Shown: positions 43,342 to 51,272 of the stretch, piece after piece
Layout of the letters: each line of letters starts with the position of its first letter
How positions within the stretch are numbered: position 1 is the stretch's first letter
Assembly: GCF_018275325.1 (NCBI RefSeq)
Contig: NZ_JAGVQR010000004.1
Span: forward strand, 1,235,940 to 1,299,939
Direction of reading: 5' to 3'
DNA: 64,000 nt
Origin: Nocardioides palaemonis
Lineage (GTDB): Bacteria > Actinomycetota > Actinomycetes > Propionibacteriales > Nocardioidaceae
The notes under the pieces: generated by a model
Seen by the model: the letters and a program-made list of their open reading frames with translations, nothing else
Told to the model about the DNA's origin: nothing
The model's database searches: none
Position numbers and translations under genes: made by a program

Positions 43342-44040
43342 GTGAGCCAGAGCCCTGCCGTCGTCGTCCGCGACCTGCACGTCCGCTTCGGTGACGTCGA
43401 GGCCGTCTCCGGGGTCGACCTGGTCGCGGCCGCCGGGCGGGCGACCGCGCTGCTCGGCCGCAACGGCGCCGGCAAGTCGACGACCATGAAGGTGCTCGCG
43501 GGTGTGGTCCCGCCGACCGCTGGGTCGGTGACGGTGGGCGGCCACGACGCCGCCACCGACGCGCTCGGCGTCAAGCGGGTCGTCGGCTACTGCCCGGACG
43601 TGGGCGGCCTGGTGCCGCGTGCGACCCCGTGGGAGCACCTCCAGCTGTCGGCGCGGCTGCGCCGGATGGACGCGTGGGAGGAGCGCGGGCGCGACCTGCT
43701 CGAGCGCTTCGAGCTCGGCGACGTGGCCCACCGCGTGGTGGGCGGCTTCAGCCACGGCATGAGCCGGCGCCTCGGCGTGGTGCTCGCCGCGCTGCACGAG
43801 CCCTCCGTACTGCTGCTCGACGAGCCCTTCGACGGCGTCGACCCGATCGGCGTCGACGCGACCCTCGAGGTCGTCGCCGACGCCTGCGCGCGGGGCGCCT
43901 GCGTGCTGCTGTCCACCCACCTGCGCGAGCTCGCCCTCGAGGCCTGCGGCGAGGCCGTCGTCCTGCGCGGCGGCAACCGGGTCGCGGCGATGCAGGCCAC
44001 CGACCTCACCGGCGAGGCCTACCGTGCGCTCCTCGACTGA
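43342..44040 (+). CDS. ABC transporter ATP-binding protein
   Basis: A 232-residue ABC ATPase. Walker A is GRNGAGKST, the Q-loop region is CPDVGGLVP, the signature is degenerate (FSHGMSRRLG) and Walker B is LLLDEPFDGVD with the switch His in STHLREL. It should power the membrane protein encoded next, with which it overlaps by 17 bases. GTG at 43342 is preferred: GAGAAT lies 6 bases upstream and the upstream in-frame codons are in the repeat array. The substrate is unknown; ABC-2-like efflux is likely. Confidence 0.9.
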   Translation: MSQSPAVVVRDLHVRFGDVEAVSGVDLVAAAGRATALLGRNGAGKSTTMKVLAGVVPPTAGSVTVGGHDAATDALGVKRVVGYCPDVGGLVPRATPWEHLQLSARLRRMDAWEERGRDLLERFELGDVAHRVVGGFSHGMSRRLGVVLAALHEPSVLLLDEPFDGVDPIGVDATLEVVADACARGACVLLSTHLRELALEACGEAVVLRGGNRVAAMQATDLTGEAYRALLD

Positions 44041-45592
44041 CGGCTGGCTCGCGGCCGCGGCCGACGCGCGACACCTGGTCGCGTTCCGCGCGCGGACCGT
44101 GCGCCGCCGGACGGCCGCGGTGCTCGGCGCGTTCGTCGTCCTCGGCCTCACCGTCGTCTTCGCGACCGTGCCCGCCTCGATCGCCGACGCCTCCCGCGCC
44201 GCGGAGGGTCGGGGTGGCGACGGTGACCTCGCCGACGCCTTCGACCAGCTGCTGACGACGCTCACCGGCAACCTCGGCCTGGCCTTCGTCGGCTTCATGG
44301 CCCTGGCGGTCACCGCGGCCGTCGGCAGCGGAGGGGGACGCGAGCTGCTGTCGCGCAGCGAGGCGGCCATCCACCCGATCGGCCCGACCACCGAGCACCT
44401 CGGCGCGCTGGTGCTCGCCCCGGTCAACCTCGCGTGGCTGGTCCAGATGTGGGGCCTGCTCGCCGTCACCGCGCTGGTCACCCCCGAGGAGCACCTGCTC
44501 GGTGCGCAGGTCGTCGTGCTGGCGTGGGTCGTCGCGGCGACCGCGGTGGGCCAGGCGGTCGGCTGGGCGGTCGAGGGCGTACGTCGTACGCCGCGCGGCG
44601 TGCTCACCGTCCGTGTCGGCGGGCTGGTGCTCGTCCTGGCCGTCGGCGCGCTCCAGCTCGCGGGGTGGCTGCTCCCGGTCGTCAGCGCGCTGCCGACGAC
44701 CCGGCTGGCCGAGGTGATGCAGACCTCCGCGTGGCCGCTCGCCGTCGTCGTCCTGCTGCTCCTCGCCGCGGTCGCCGTGGCCGGCGGCGCGGTGCCGGCC
44801 GCCTGGGCGCTGGGGCTGCCGCCGCGCGAGGAGCTGCGGGTGCAGTCGGGCGTCCACGAGGCGCGCCCCGCTCCGCAGCCGCGCCGGGGCACGCCCGAGG
44901 GCGCGCTGCTGCGCCGGCTCGACCGCGGCTCGGTGTGGCGCTCGGTCGGCATGCGCCGCGGCCTGCTGGTGCTCGGCATCGGTCCCGGCCTGGTGGCGCT
45001 CGTCGCCGGGCTCCAGTGGAGCTCGGTCATGCTGCTGCCGGGGCTGACCGCCAGCGGCGCCGCGCTGCTCTTCGGCGTCAACGCGTGGTGCCTCGACGGG
45101 AAGGGGATGGTCTGGCGCGAGACGCTGCCGGTCCCGGCCGCGCTGGTCTTCGGCACCCGTGCCCGTGTGGTCGCGGAGTGCCTCGCGGGCGTGTCGGGGG
45201 TGACCCTCCTGCTCGCGCTGCTGCGCAACGGCGTACCGCCGCTCGTCACCGGGCTCTCCGTCGCCGCCTGCTGGGCGGTCGTGCTCGTGCAGGTCCTGGC
45301 GATCTCGATGAGCTGGTCGGTGCGCTCGCCCTACGCCGCCGACCTCTCCTCGCCCCGCGCGACCCCCGCGCCGCACGCGGCGATGGCCGGCTACGCCGGG
45401 CGGCTGTCGCTCGTCACGACCATCACCGCGATGCTGTTCACCGCTGCCGGCACGCTGCCGTGGGCCTGGCTGCCGCCCGCCCTCGCGCTGCCGTTCCTCG
45501 CGTGGTCGACCCACCGCCTGGTCCGCGCGCGCCGCCGCTGGCTCGCCGACGACGTACGCGCGCAGGTCGTGCTGACCGTCGCTGCCGTCTGA
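44024..45592 (+). CDS. ABC transporter membrane protein, unknown family
   Basis: A 522-residue membrane protein with roughly ten hydrophobic segments, for example VLGAFVVLGLTVVFATV, LVLVLAVGALQLAGWLL, LAVVVLLLLAAVAVAG and WLPPALALPFLAW. The GTG at 44024 lies within the ATPase gene, so the two are translationally coupled, supporting its role as partner. A soluble stretch at residues about 265-305 (RPAPQPRRGTPEGALLRRL) separates two membrane halves. It is not a classical ABC-2 permease by sequence; function as exporter or resistance pump is inferred only from context. Confidence 0.8.
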   Translation: MRSSTDGWLAAAADARHLVAFRARTVRRRTAAVLGAFVVLGLTVVFATVPASIADASRAAEGRGGDGDLADAFDQLLTTLTGNLGLAFVGFMALAVTAAVGSGGGRELLSRSEAAIHPIGPTTEHLGALVLAPVNLAWLVQMWGLLAVTALVTPEEHLLGAQVVVLAWVVAATAVGQAVGWAVEGVRRTPRGVLTVRVGGLVLVLAVGALQLAGWLLPVVSALPTTRLAEVMQTSAWPLAVVVLLLLAAVAVAGGAVPAAWALGLPPREELRVQSGVHEARPAPQPRRGTPEGALLRRLDRGSVWRSVGMRRGLLVLGIGPGLVALVAGLQWSSVMLLPGLTASGAALLFGVNAWCLDGKGMVWRETLPVPAALVFGTRARVVAECLAGVSGVTLLLALLRNGVPPLVTGLSVAACWAVVLVQVLAISMSWSVRSPYAADLSSPRATPAPHAAMAGYAGRLSLVTTITAMLFTAAGTLPWAWLPPALALPFLAWSTHRLVRARRRWLADDVRAQVVLTVAAV

Positions 45593-45606
45593 TCGGTCGT
45601 TCGGGG

Positions 45607-45708
45607 CCTTTCAGGGATCCCCGGTCAGCCGGGGATCCCTGAACATGTCAGGCGTTGCACGGGCCGACAAGTTCAGCGATCGCCGGTCAGCCGGGGATCG
45701 ATGAAGGG
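45607..45708. repeat. Cloverleaf-like repeat family C, copy 2
   Basis: Outer pair CCTTTCA/TGAAGGG encloses three stems: GGGATCCCCGG/CCGGGGATCCC (perfect), TGAACATGTC/GACAAGTTCA (one mismatch) and GATCGCCGG/CCGGGGATC (one mismatch). The central GTCAGGCGTTGCACGGG is identical to copy 1. Confidence 0.75.
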
Positions 45709-45718
45709 CGTTGCATAC

Positions 45719-45742
45719 GTGGTATACATACCCGGTATCCAC
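45719..45742 (+). promoter_or_regulatory. Dyad operator upstream of padR-ABC operon
   Basis: GTGGTATAC and GTATCCAC form an imperfect dyad across 45719-45742. A -35-like TTGCAT lies at 45711-45716 and a GGTATC -10-like hexamer at 45734-45739 (17-base spacer), so the dyad would occupy the promoter spacer. The PadR regulator encoded downstream is the likely ligand. Confidence 0.5.
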
Positions 45743-45782
45743 CCGCCGACGGGGGCGGTGGACGAGATGCACGGAGGCGCGG

Positions 45783-46403
45783 ATGTCGATCCGGCAGGCG
45801 ATGCTGGCGATCCTCGAGCAGGGGCCGATGTACGGCTACCAGCTGCGGGCCGAGTTCGAGCAGCGGACGGGCGAGACCTGGCCGCTCAACATCGGGCAGG
45901 TCTACACGACCCTGACCCGGCTCGAGCGCGACGGGATGGTCGAGGTCGTCGGACACGGGGGTGCCGACGACCCGACCGCCCCGGAGGGGTCGGACCGCCA
46001 GGTCAGCTACCGCGCCACCGACGCGGGGCGGAGCGAGGTGTCGCAGTGGTTCGCCACCCCGGTGCCTCGCTCCCAGCCCCCGCGCGACGAGCTCGCGATC
46101 AAGCTCGCGATCGCGGTGACCCTGCCCGGGGTCGACGTGGCCGCGATCATCCAGCGCCAGCGCTCGGCCACGATGGCCGCGCTGCAGGACTACACCCGGC
46201 TCAAGCGCTCCGGCCGCGCGGCGAGCCCCGCCGCTCCCGAGGACCTGGCCTGGAGCCTGGTCCTCGACTCGCTGGTCTTCGACGCCGAGGCCGAGGTGCG
46301 CTGGCTCGACCACTGCGAGGCCCGGCTGCGCCGCGCGGCGCTCGACGCCCGCAGCGCGGCCCAGGCCGCGCCTGCCACGAGCGCCGAGGAGGTCCGCCGG
46401 TGA
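45783..46403 (+). CDS. PadR family transcriptional regulator
   Basis: A 206-residue PadR regulator: winged helix IRQAMLAILEQGPMYGYQLRAEF and GQVYTTLTRLERDGMV, with a wing in SDRQVSYRATDAG, then the helical Vir-type dimerisation domain. It is the first gene of a unit with an ABC ATPase and an FtsX-type permease, with 4-base overlaps, the standard arrangement for drug- or peptide-sensing export systems. The ATG at 45783 has a GGAGG site; the upstream in-frame codon at 45711 would run through the dyad at 45719 and is rejected. Confidence 0.9.
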   Translation: MSIRQAMLAILEQGPMYGYQLRAEFEQRTGETWPLNIGQVYTTLTRLERDGMVEVVGHGGADDPTAPEGSDRQVSYRATDAGRSEVSQWFATPVPRSQPPRDELAIKLAIAVTLPGVDVAAIIQRQRSATMAALQDYTRLKRSGRAASPAAPEDLAWSLVLDSLVFDAEAEVRWLDHCEARLRRAALDARSAAQAAPATSAEEVRR

Positions 46404-47119
46404 ACGCCGTCCTCCACCTCGCCGCCGCCACCCGCGTCCACGGCGAGGGCGCCACCGAGGTCCACGCCCTGCGCGGGGTCACCTTCCGCGCCCACCCCGG
46501 CGAGCTCGTCGCCGTCATGGGTCCGTCCGGCTCGGGGAAGTCGACGCTGCTGACCCTCGCCGGCGGGCTCGACGCCCCGACGTCCGGCTCGGTCTGGATC
46601 GAGGGCACCGACCTCGCCTCGCTCGACCAGGCCGGTCGTGCGCGCATGCGGCGTACGTCGGTGGGCTACGTCTTCCAGGACTTCAACCTGATCCCCGCGC
46701 TGACCGCCGCGGAGAACGTCGCGCTGCCGCGCGAGCTCGACGGCGAGAAGGGCCGCGTCGCGCGCCGGCTGGCGCTCGCCGCGCTCGAGGAGGTCGGCAT
46801 CGCCGACCTCGCCGACCGGTTCCCCGACGAGATGTCGGGCGGGCAGCAGCAGCGCGTCGCGATCGCGCGCGCCATCGTCGGCGACCGCCGGCTGATCCTC
46901 GCCGACGAGCCCACCGGCGCCCTCGACACCGACACCGGCGAGGAGATCCTGCGGCTGCTCCGCGCCCGCTGCGACGCGGGGGCCGCCGGCGTGATGGTCA
47001 CCCACGAGGCGCGCCACGCCGCCTGGGCCGACCGGGTGGTCTTCCTGCGCGACGGCGTCGTGGTCGACGAGACCGGGGCCGACGAGCCGGAGGCGCTGCT
47101 CGCCGAGGACGCGAGGTGA
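46400..47119 (+). CDS. ABC transporter ATP-binding protein, MacB/LolD type
   Basis: A 239-residue ATPase of the MacB/LolD group. Walker A is GPSGSGKST, the signature LSGG-equivalent is MSGGQQQR, Walker B is LILADEPTGALD and the switch His is MVTHEARHA. It pairs with the FtsX-type membrane protein encoded next, with a 4-base overlap, and is controlled by the PadR gene in front. This group does not transport through the membrane like classical exporters but drives mechanotransmission on extracellular or lipid-associated substrates. GTG at 46400 overlaps the padR stop. Confidence 0.92.
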   Translation: MNAVLHLAAATRVHGEGATEVHALRGVTFRAHPGELVAVMGPSGSGKSTLLTLAGGLDAPTSGSVWIEGTDLASLDQAGRARMRRTSVGYVFQDFNLIPALTAAENVALPRELDGEKGRVARRLALAALEEVGIADLADRFPDEMSGGQQQRVAIARAIVGDRRLILADEPTGALDTDTGEEILRLLRARCDAGAAGVMVTHEARHAAWADRVVFLRDGVVVDETGADEPEALLAEDAR

Positions 47120-49750
47120 GCGGCTGGCGCCCCGCCCTCCTCATCGCCTGGCGCGACGCGCTGCGCCACCGCGGCCGTAGCGCGCTGGTGCTGGTGATGA
47201 TCAGCCTGCCGGTGCTGGCCGTCACCGCCGCGGCGGTGGTGCTCAAGACGGCCGAGGTGTCGGGGGCCGAGGGCACCGAGCGGGTGATGGGCGCCGCCGA
47301 CGCCCGCCTGCGCACCGAGGGTCGCGGGCCCGTCCTGCAGGGCCTCGACCCGAGTGGCGGCAGCGAGTGGGTGCAGCTCGGCGAGATGGACTACGACGAC
47401 CCGCCGGGCGCCGCCGACGTACGCGCGGTCCTCGGCGACGACGTCCGTCTGGTGCCGTTCTCGACCGGCTGGACGCGCGCCCGCCTCGGCGAGCGCGTCG
47501 TCGGCTTCACGACCACCGGCGTCGACCTCTCCGATCCCGTCGCGGCCGGGCTCTTCGACCTCGAGCGGGGCCGCCTGCCGCGGTCGCCGGGCGAGGTGGT
47601 GGCCAACCCCGCGATGCTCGCCAAGGGCCTCGCCCTCGGCGACTCCTTCGAGCTCGACGGCACGGACCTGACGGTCGTCGGCGTGGGCCGCGACGCGACC
47701 TCGTACGACCAGCCGGTCGTCCTCGGCGCCGTCGCCGACCTGCCCACCGGCGGCGACAACGTCCGCCAGTGGCTGGTCGACGGCGGTCCGGTCACCTGGT
47801 CGCAGGTGCGCGAGCTCAACCGGGTCGGCGTCCTCGCGACGTCGCGCGCCGTGCTGGCCGACCCGCCCGACCTCGCGTCGATGGCCGAGCAGATGGGCTA
47901 CGACACCGGGCAGGACGAGGTCTACGCCGTGGTCGCGCTCATCGTCGTGATGGCGCTGATCGAGGTGGTGCTCCTCGCCGGGCCGGCCTTCGCGGTGGGC
48001 GCCCGCCGCCACGCCCGTACGCTCGCGCTCATCGCCGCATCCGGCGGCACGCCAGCGCAGGCGCGGCGGGTGATCCTCGCCAGCGGGGTCGTGCTCGGCC
48101 TCGTGGCCTCCGGGCTCGGGCTGGTGCTCGGCGTGGTCGTCGGCTGGGCCCTGCTCCCGCTCGTGCAGCGCTTCAACGGCGAGTGGTTCGGACCGTTCGA
48201 GCTGCCCGCGGCCTACCTCGCGGCCATCGTCGCCTTCGGCATCGTCTCCGCGGTGCTGGCCTCCGCGGTCCCGGCCTGGCTGGCCAGCCGGCAGGACGTC
48301 GTCGCGGTCCTCGGCGGCCGTCGGGGCGACCGCCGTCCGCGCGCCTCGACGCCGGTGCTGGGACTGGTGCTCGTCGGGATCGGCACGGCCGCGTCGGCCT
48401 ACGGCGCGGCGACGTCCGACGACGGACGAGGCGGTGTGTGGATCGCTGCTGCGGCCGTGGTGTCGGTGCTCGGGATGATCCTGGTCGTGCCGGTCGTGGT
48501 CGCGGCCGTCGCCCGCCTGGCCGGTCGCCTCCCGCTCACGGCCCGCTACGCCGCGCGCGACGCGGCGCGCCACCGCACCCGTACGGTCCCGGCCGTCGCC
48601 GCAGTGGCGGCGACCGTCGCCGGCGTGGTCGCGCTCGGCATCGCCAACGCCAGCGACCACCTCGAGAACGAGCGGACCTACCAGCCGCAGGCGGAGATCG
48701 GCACCGGCCGGCTCAGCTGGTCGCCGGACGCCCTGCCGGGGGAGGAGCCGCCGGACCCCGACGTCGTCTGGGACCGCATCGAGGACCTCGTCCGCACCAC
48801 CGCGCCCGGCGTCGAGATGCAGCCGCTGCGCGGCATGCAGGAGATCTACTCCGAGGAGGGCTACACCTCGACCTACGTCGAGACGGGGGTCGACGACTCG
48901 GGGAGCGGGTTGTCCTACTGCTGCACCACGGTCGCCGTGGCCGACTCCGCGGCCGACGCCGGCGTGACCGGCGCCGCGGCGCCGCTGGTGGACACGGCGC
49001 TCGGGCAGGGCACCGCGGTCGTCTTCGCCGACGCCGAGCCCGCCGTCGCCGACGTCACCCTGCGCCGCGACACCTGGCGGGGCAACGCCTCCGAGCCCGA
49101 AGCCAGCGACGAGGACCGGCTGTCGGCGCAGGTCGTCCCGTGGGGGCCCCGCGACGGCAGCGCCCCCGCCGAGCTCGTGCTGCCGACGCGGGTTGCCGAC
49201 GACCTCGGCATCCCGGTCGCCACCACCTCGCTGCGGCTGACCGGCGACCTCGACGAGGCGACCGAGACCCGCCTGCAGGAGACGGTCGAGGGCGCGGTCG
49301 CCGGCAGCTACCTCTACGTCGAGCGCGGCTACCAGCGTCCGGCGGAGGCGGTCGTGGTCCTGCTCGTCCTCGGTGTCCTCGGGGGAGTCCTGATGCTCGG
49401 CGGCACGCTGACCGCCACCTTCCTCGCTCTCCGACGCCCGCCCCGACCTCGCGACGCTCGCCGCGGTCGGCGCGGCGCCGCGCACGCGCCGGCGGGTCGC
49501 GGCGGCGTACGCCCTCGTGGTGGGGGCGGTCGGCGCGCTCCTCGGCGCGGCGATCGGGTTCATCCCGGGTGTCGCGATCTCGCGCCCGCTCACCTCCGTG
49601 ACCATCAGCGGCGCACCGGAGCAGGGGCCGTTCCTCGACGTCCCCTGGCTCCTGATCGGGGTCATCGTGCTGGTGCTGCCGCTGCTGACCGCCGCGGTCG
49701 TCGGCCTCACCGCCCGCTCCCGGCTGCCGCTGGTCGCGCGCCTCGACTGA
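47116..49750 (+). pseudogene. FtsX-like ABC permease, frameshifted near its 3' end
   Basis: A large FtsX/MacB-type permease. The frame open from 47116 encodes an N-terminal helix, a periplasmic domain, three helices (about residues 270-395), further helices and a second soluble domain. Near 49424-49432 the reading frame shifts: after TATFLAL it continues in a nonsense Arg-rich frame to 49863, while the proper C-terminus (SDARPDLATLAAVGAAPRTR, then helices ending in RSRLPLVARLD at 49750) lies in another frame. A two-base loss in the TCTC run restores it. It may be a real inactivation or a sequence error. Otherwise the codon use is normal. Confidence 0.8.
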
Positions 49751-49769
49751 GGACCGACCGGCCCCGAGG

Positions 49770-49839
49770 CTGGGTATCTGGGGACGTTCTGGTGGGTGAA
49801 GCGGGGGTTTCGCCCACCAGGACGTCCCCAGGTACCCAG
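49770..49839. repeat. Long 27-bp hairpin after the permease gene
   Basis: Arms at 49770-49796 and 49813-49839 pair over all 27 positions as RNA, with two G-U wobbles, around a 16-base loop. Key arm parts are CTGGGGACGT and ACGTCCCCAG. No T-run follows on the + strand. Confidence 0.75.
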
Positions 49840-49851
49840 TCTTCAACAAAA

Positions 49852-49888
49852 AGTCAGGCTTGACTGTTTGTTTGTACGACGGCAGGCT
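49852..49888 (+). promoter_or_regulatory. tetR promoter and dyad
   Basis: TTGACT (49860-49865), a 17-base spacer and CAGGCT (49883-49888) end 6 bases before the GTG start, a leaderless promoter. The dyad AGTCA/TGACT (AGTCAGGCTTGACT, 49852-49865) overlaps the -35 element and could be the TetR operator. Confidence 0.55.
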
Positions 49889-49894
49889 GGCGTC

Positions 49895-50491
49895 GTGACC
49901 TCCACTCGCGTGCCGCAGGCCGACCGCACCCGCGCGATGCGGGCGCGGCTGCTCGAGGCGACGGTCGAGCTGCTGGTCGAGCGGGGCTTCGCCGGGACGT
50001 CGACGACGCTGGTCTCCGAGCGCGCGGGCGTCAGCCGGGGCGCGCAGCTGCACCACTTCCCGACCAAGAACGACCTCGTCGTGGCCGCCGTCGAGCACCT
50101 CACCGAGCTCCGCGGCGCCGAGCTCGCCGACGCGGTCGAGGGTCTCTCGCGGCGCGACACCCGTACCGTGCTGCGGATGCTGGGCGACCACTTCGCCTCG
50201 CCGGTCTTCGCCGCCGCCCTCGAGCTGTGGGTCGCCGCCCGCACCGACGAGGCGCTGCTCGCCGCGGTCGCGCCGCTGGAGCAGCGCGTCGGCCGCGAGA
50301 CCCACCGCCTCACCGTCGCCGCGCTCGGCGCCGACGAGTCGCAGCCGGGCGTGCGCGAGCTCGTGCAGGCGACCCTCGACCTGGTCCGCGGCCTCGGGCT
50401 GGCGCAGACGATCACCGACGACACCGCCCGCCGGCGCCGGATCCTCGACGGCTGGGCCGACGTGCTGGACCGTGAGCTGGCAAGGAGCTGA
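49895..50491 (+). CDS. TetR family transcriptional regulator
   Basis: A 198-residue TetR regulator. The helix-turn-helix is RARLLEATVELLVERGFAGTSTT with VSRGAQLHHFPTKNDLV, followed by a helical ligand domain. The GTG at 49895 was chosen because the promoter at 49860 points there; an upstream ATG at 49796 lies in the long hairpin. It heads the acyl-CoA carboxylase operon (next start 50493, 1 base away) and probably represses it in response to a branched or terpenoid acyl-CoA. Confidence 0.9.
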   Translation: MTSTRVPQADRTRAMRARLLEATVELLVERGFAGTSTTLVSERAGVSRGAQLHHFPTKNDLVVAAVEHLTELRGAELADAVEGLSRRDTRTVLRMLGDHFASPVFAAALELWVAARTDEALLAAVAPLEQRVGRETHRLTVAALGADESQPGVRELVQATLDLVRGLGLAQTITDDTARRRRILDGWADVLDRELARS

Positions 50492-50492
50492 C

Positions 50493-51272
50493 ATGACCGA
50501 CGTGCTGACCCAGGTGCTCGCCGACCTCGCCGCGGAGGGCGAGCGCCTCGACGCGCTCGTCTCCGGGCTCGACGAGGCCGGCTGGCGCACCCCGACGCCC
50601 GCGCCCGGGTGGGACGTCGCGACCCAGGTCGCCCACCTCGCGTGGACCGACGAGGTCGCGCTGAAGGCCGCCACCGACAAGGAGGCGTGGGACGCCGTCG
50701 TCCTCGGCGCGATCGCCGATCCCGAGGGCTTCGTCGACCAGCAGGCGCTCGACGTGGCCCGCGGCGCCGACCTCCTCGGTCGCTGGCGAGGCAGCCGGCA
50801 GGCGCTGCACGCCGCGCTCACGACGTACCCGAGCGGGCAGAAGATGCCGTGGTTCGGCCCGCCGATGTCGGCGACGTCGATGGCGACGGCCCGGCTGATG
50901 GAGACGTGGGCGCACAGCCTCGACGTCCACGCGGGCCTCGGCGCGGAGGTGGAGGACACCGACCGGATCCGGCACGTCGCCCACCTCGGTGTCCGGACCC
51001 GCGACTTCGCGTACGCCGTCCACGGGCTCGAGGCGCCCGCCGAGGAGTTCCGCATCGACCTCGTCTCGCCGTCGGGGGAGCAGTGGACGTGGGGCCCCGA
51101 CGACGCCGCGCAGACGCTCACCGGCAGCGCCGGCGACTTCTGCCGGCTGGTGACCCAGCGGGTACACCGCGCCGACACCGACCTGGTCGCGACCGGCGCC
51201 GACGTCGACCGGTGGCTCGGGATCGCCCAGGCGTTCGCCGGCCAGCCGGGCGAAGGACGGGCGCCCCGGTGA
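50493..51272 (+). CDS. TIGR03084-type metal-binding protein (DinB/maleylpyruvate isomerase fold)
   Basis: A 259-residue protein of the mycothiol-dependent maleylpyruvate isomerase/DinB-like group. The metal-binding His in VATQVAHLAWTDE and the HSLDVH pair around residues 148-153 fit that fold. The family appears next to acyl-CoA genes in actinobacteria but has no known reaction. An AAGGAG site precedes the ATG at 50493, which is favoured over the in-frame codon at 50472 inside tetR. Its stop overlaps the next GTG. Confidence 0.85.
   Translation: MTDVLTQVLADLAAEGERLDALVSGLDEAGWRTPTPAPGWDVATQVAHLAWTDEVALKAATDKEAWDAVVLGAIADPEGFVDQQALDVARGADLLGRWRGSRQALHAALTTYPSGQKMPWFGPPMSATSMATARLMETWAHSLDVHAGLGAEVEDTDRIRHVAHLGVRTRDFAYAVHGLEAPAEEFRIDLVSPSGEQWTWGPDDAAQTLTGSAGDFCRLVTQRVHRADTDLVATGADVDRWLGIAQAFAGQPGEGRAPR

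Noticed and set aside
38823..43574. Open frame of 1583 codons on the minus strand
   Set aside because: It is mostly the shadow of fadA and fadB in very G+C-rich DNA. Only its last 205 codons (38823-39437) encode a real MerR regulator.
49770..49839. Simple intrinsic terminator
   Set aside because: There is no T-run after the hairpin on the + strand, and the 27-bp stem is unusually long; kept as an unexplained hairpin.
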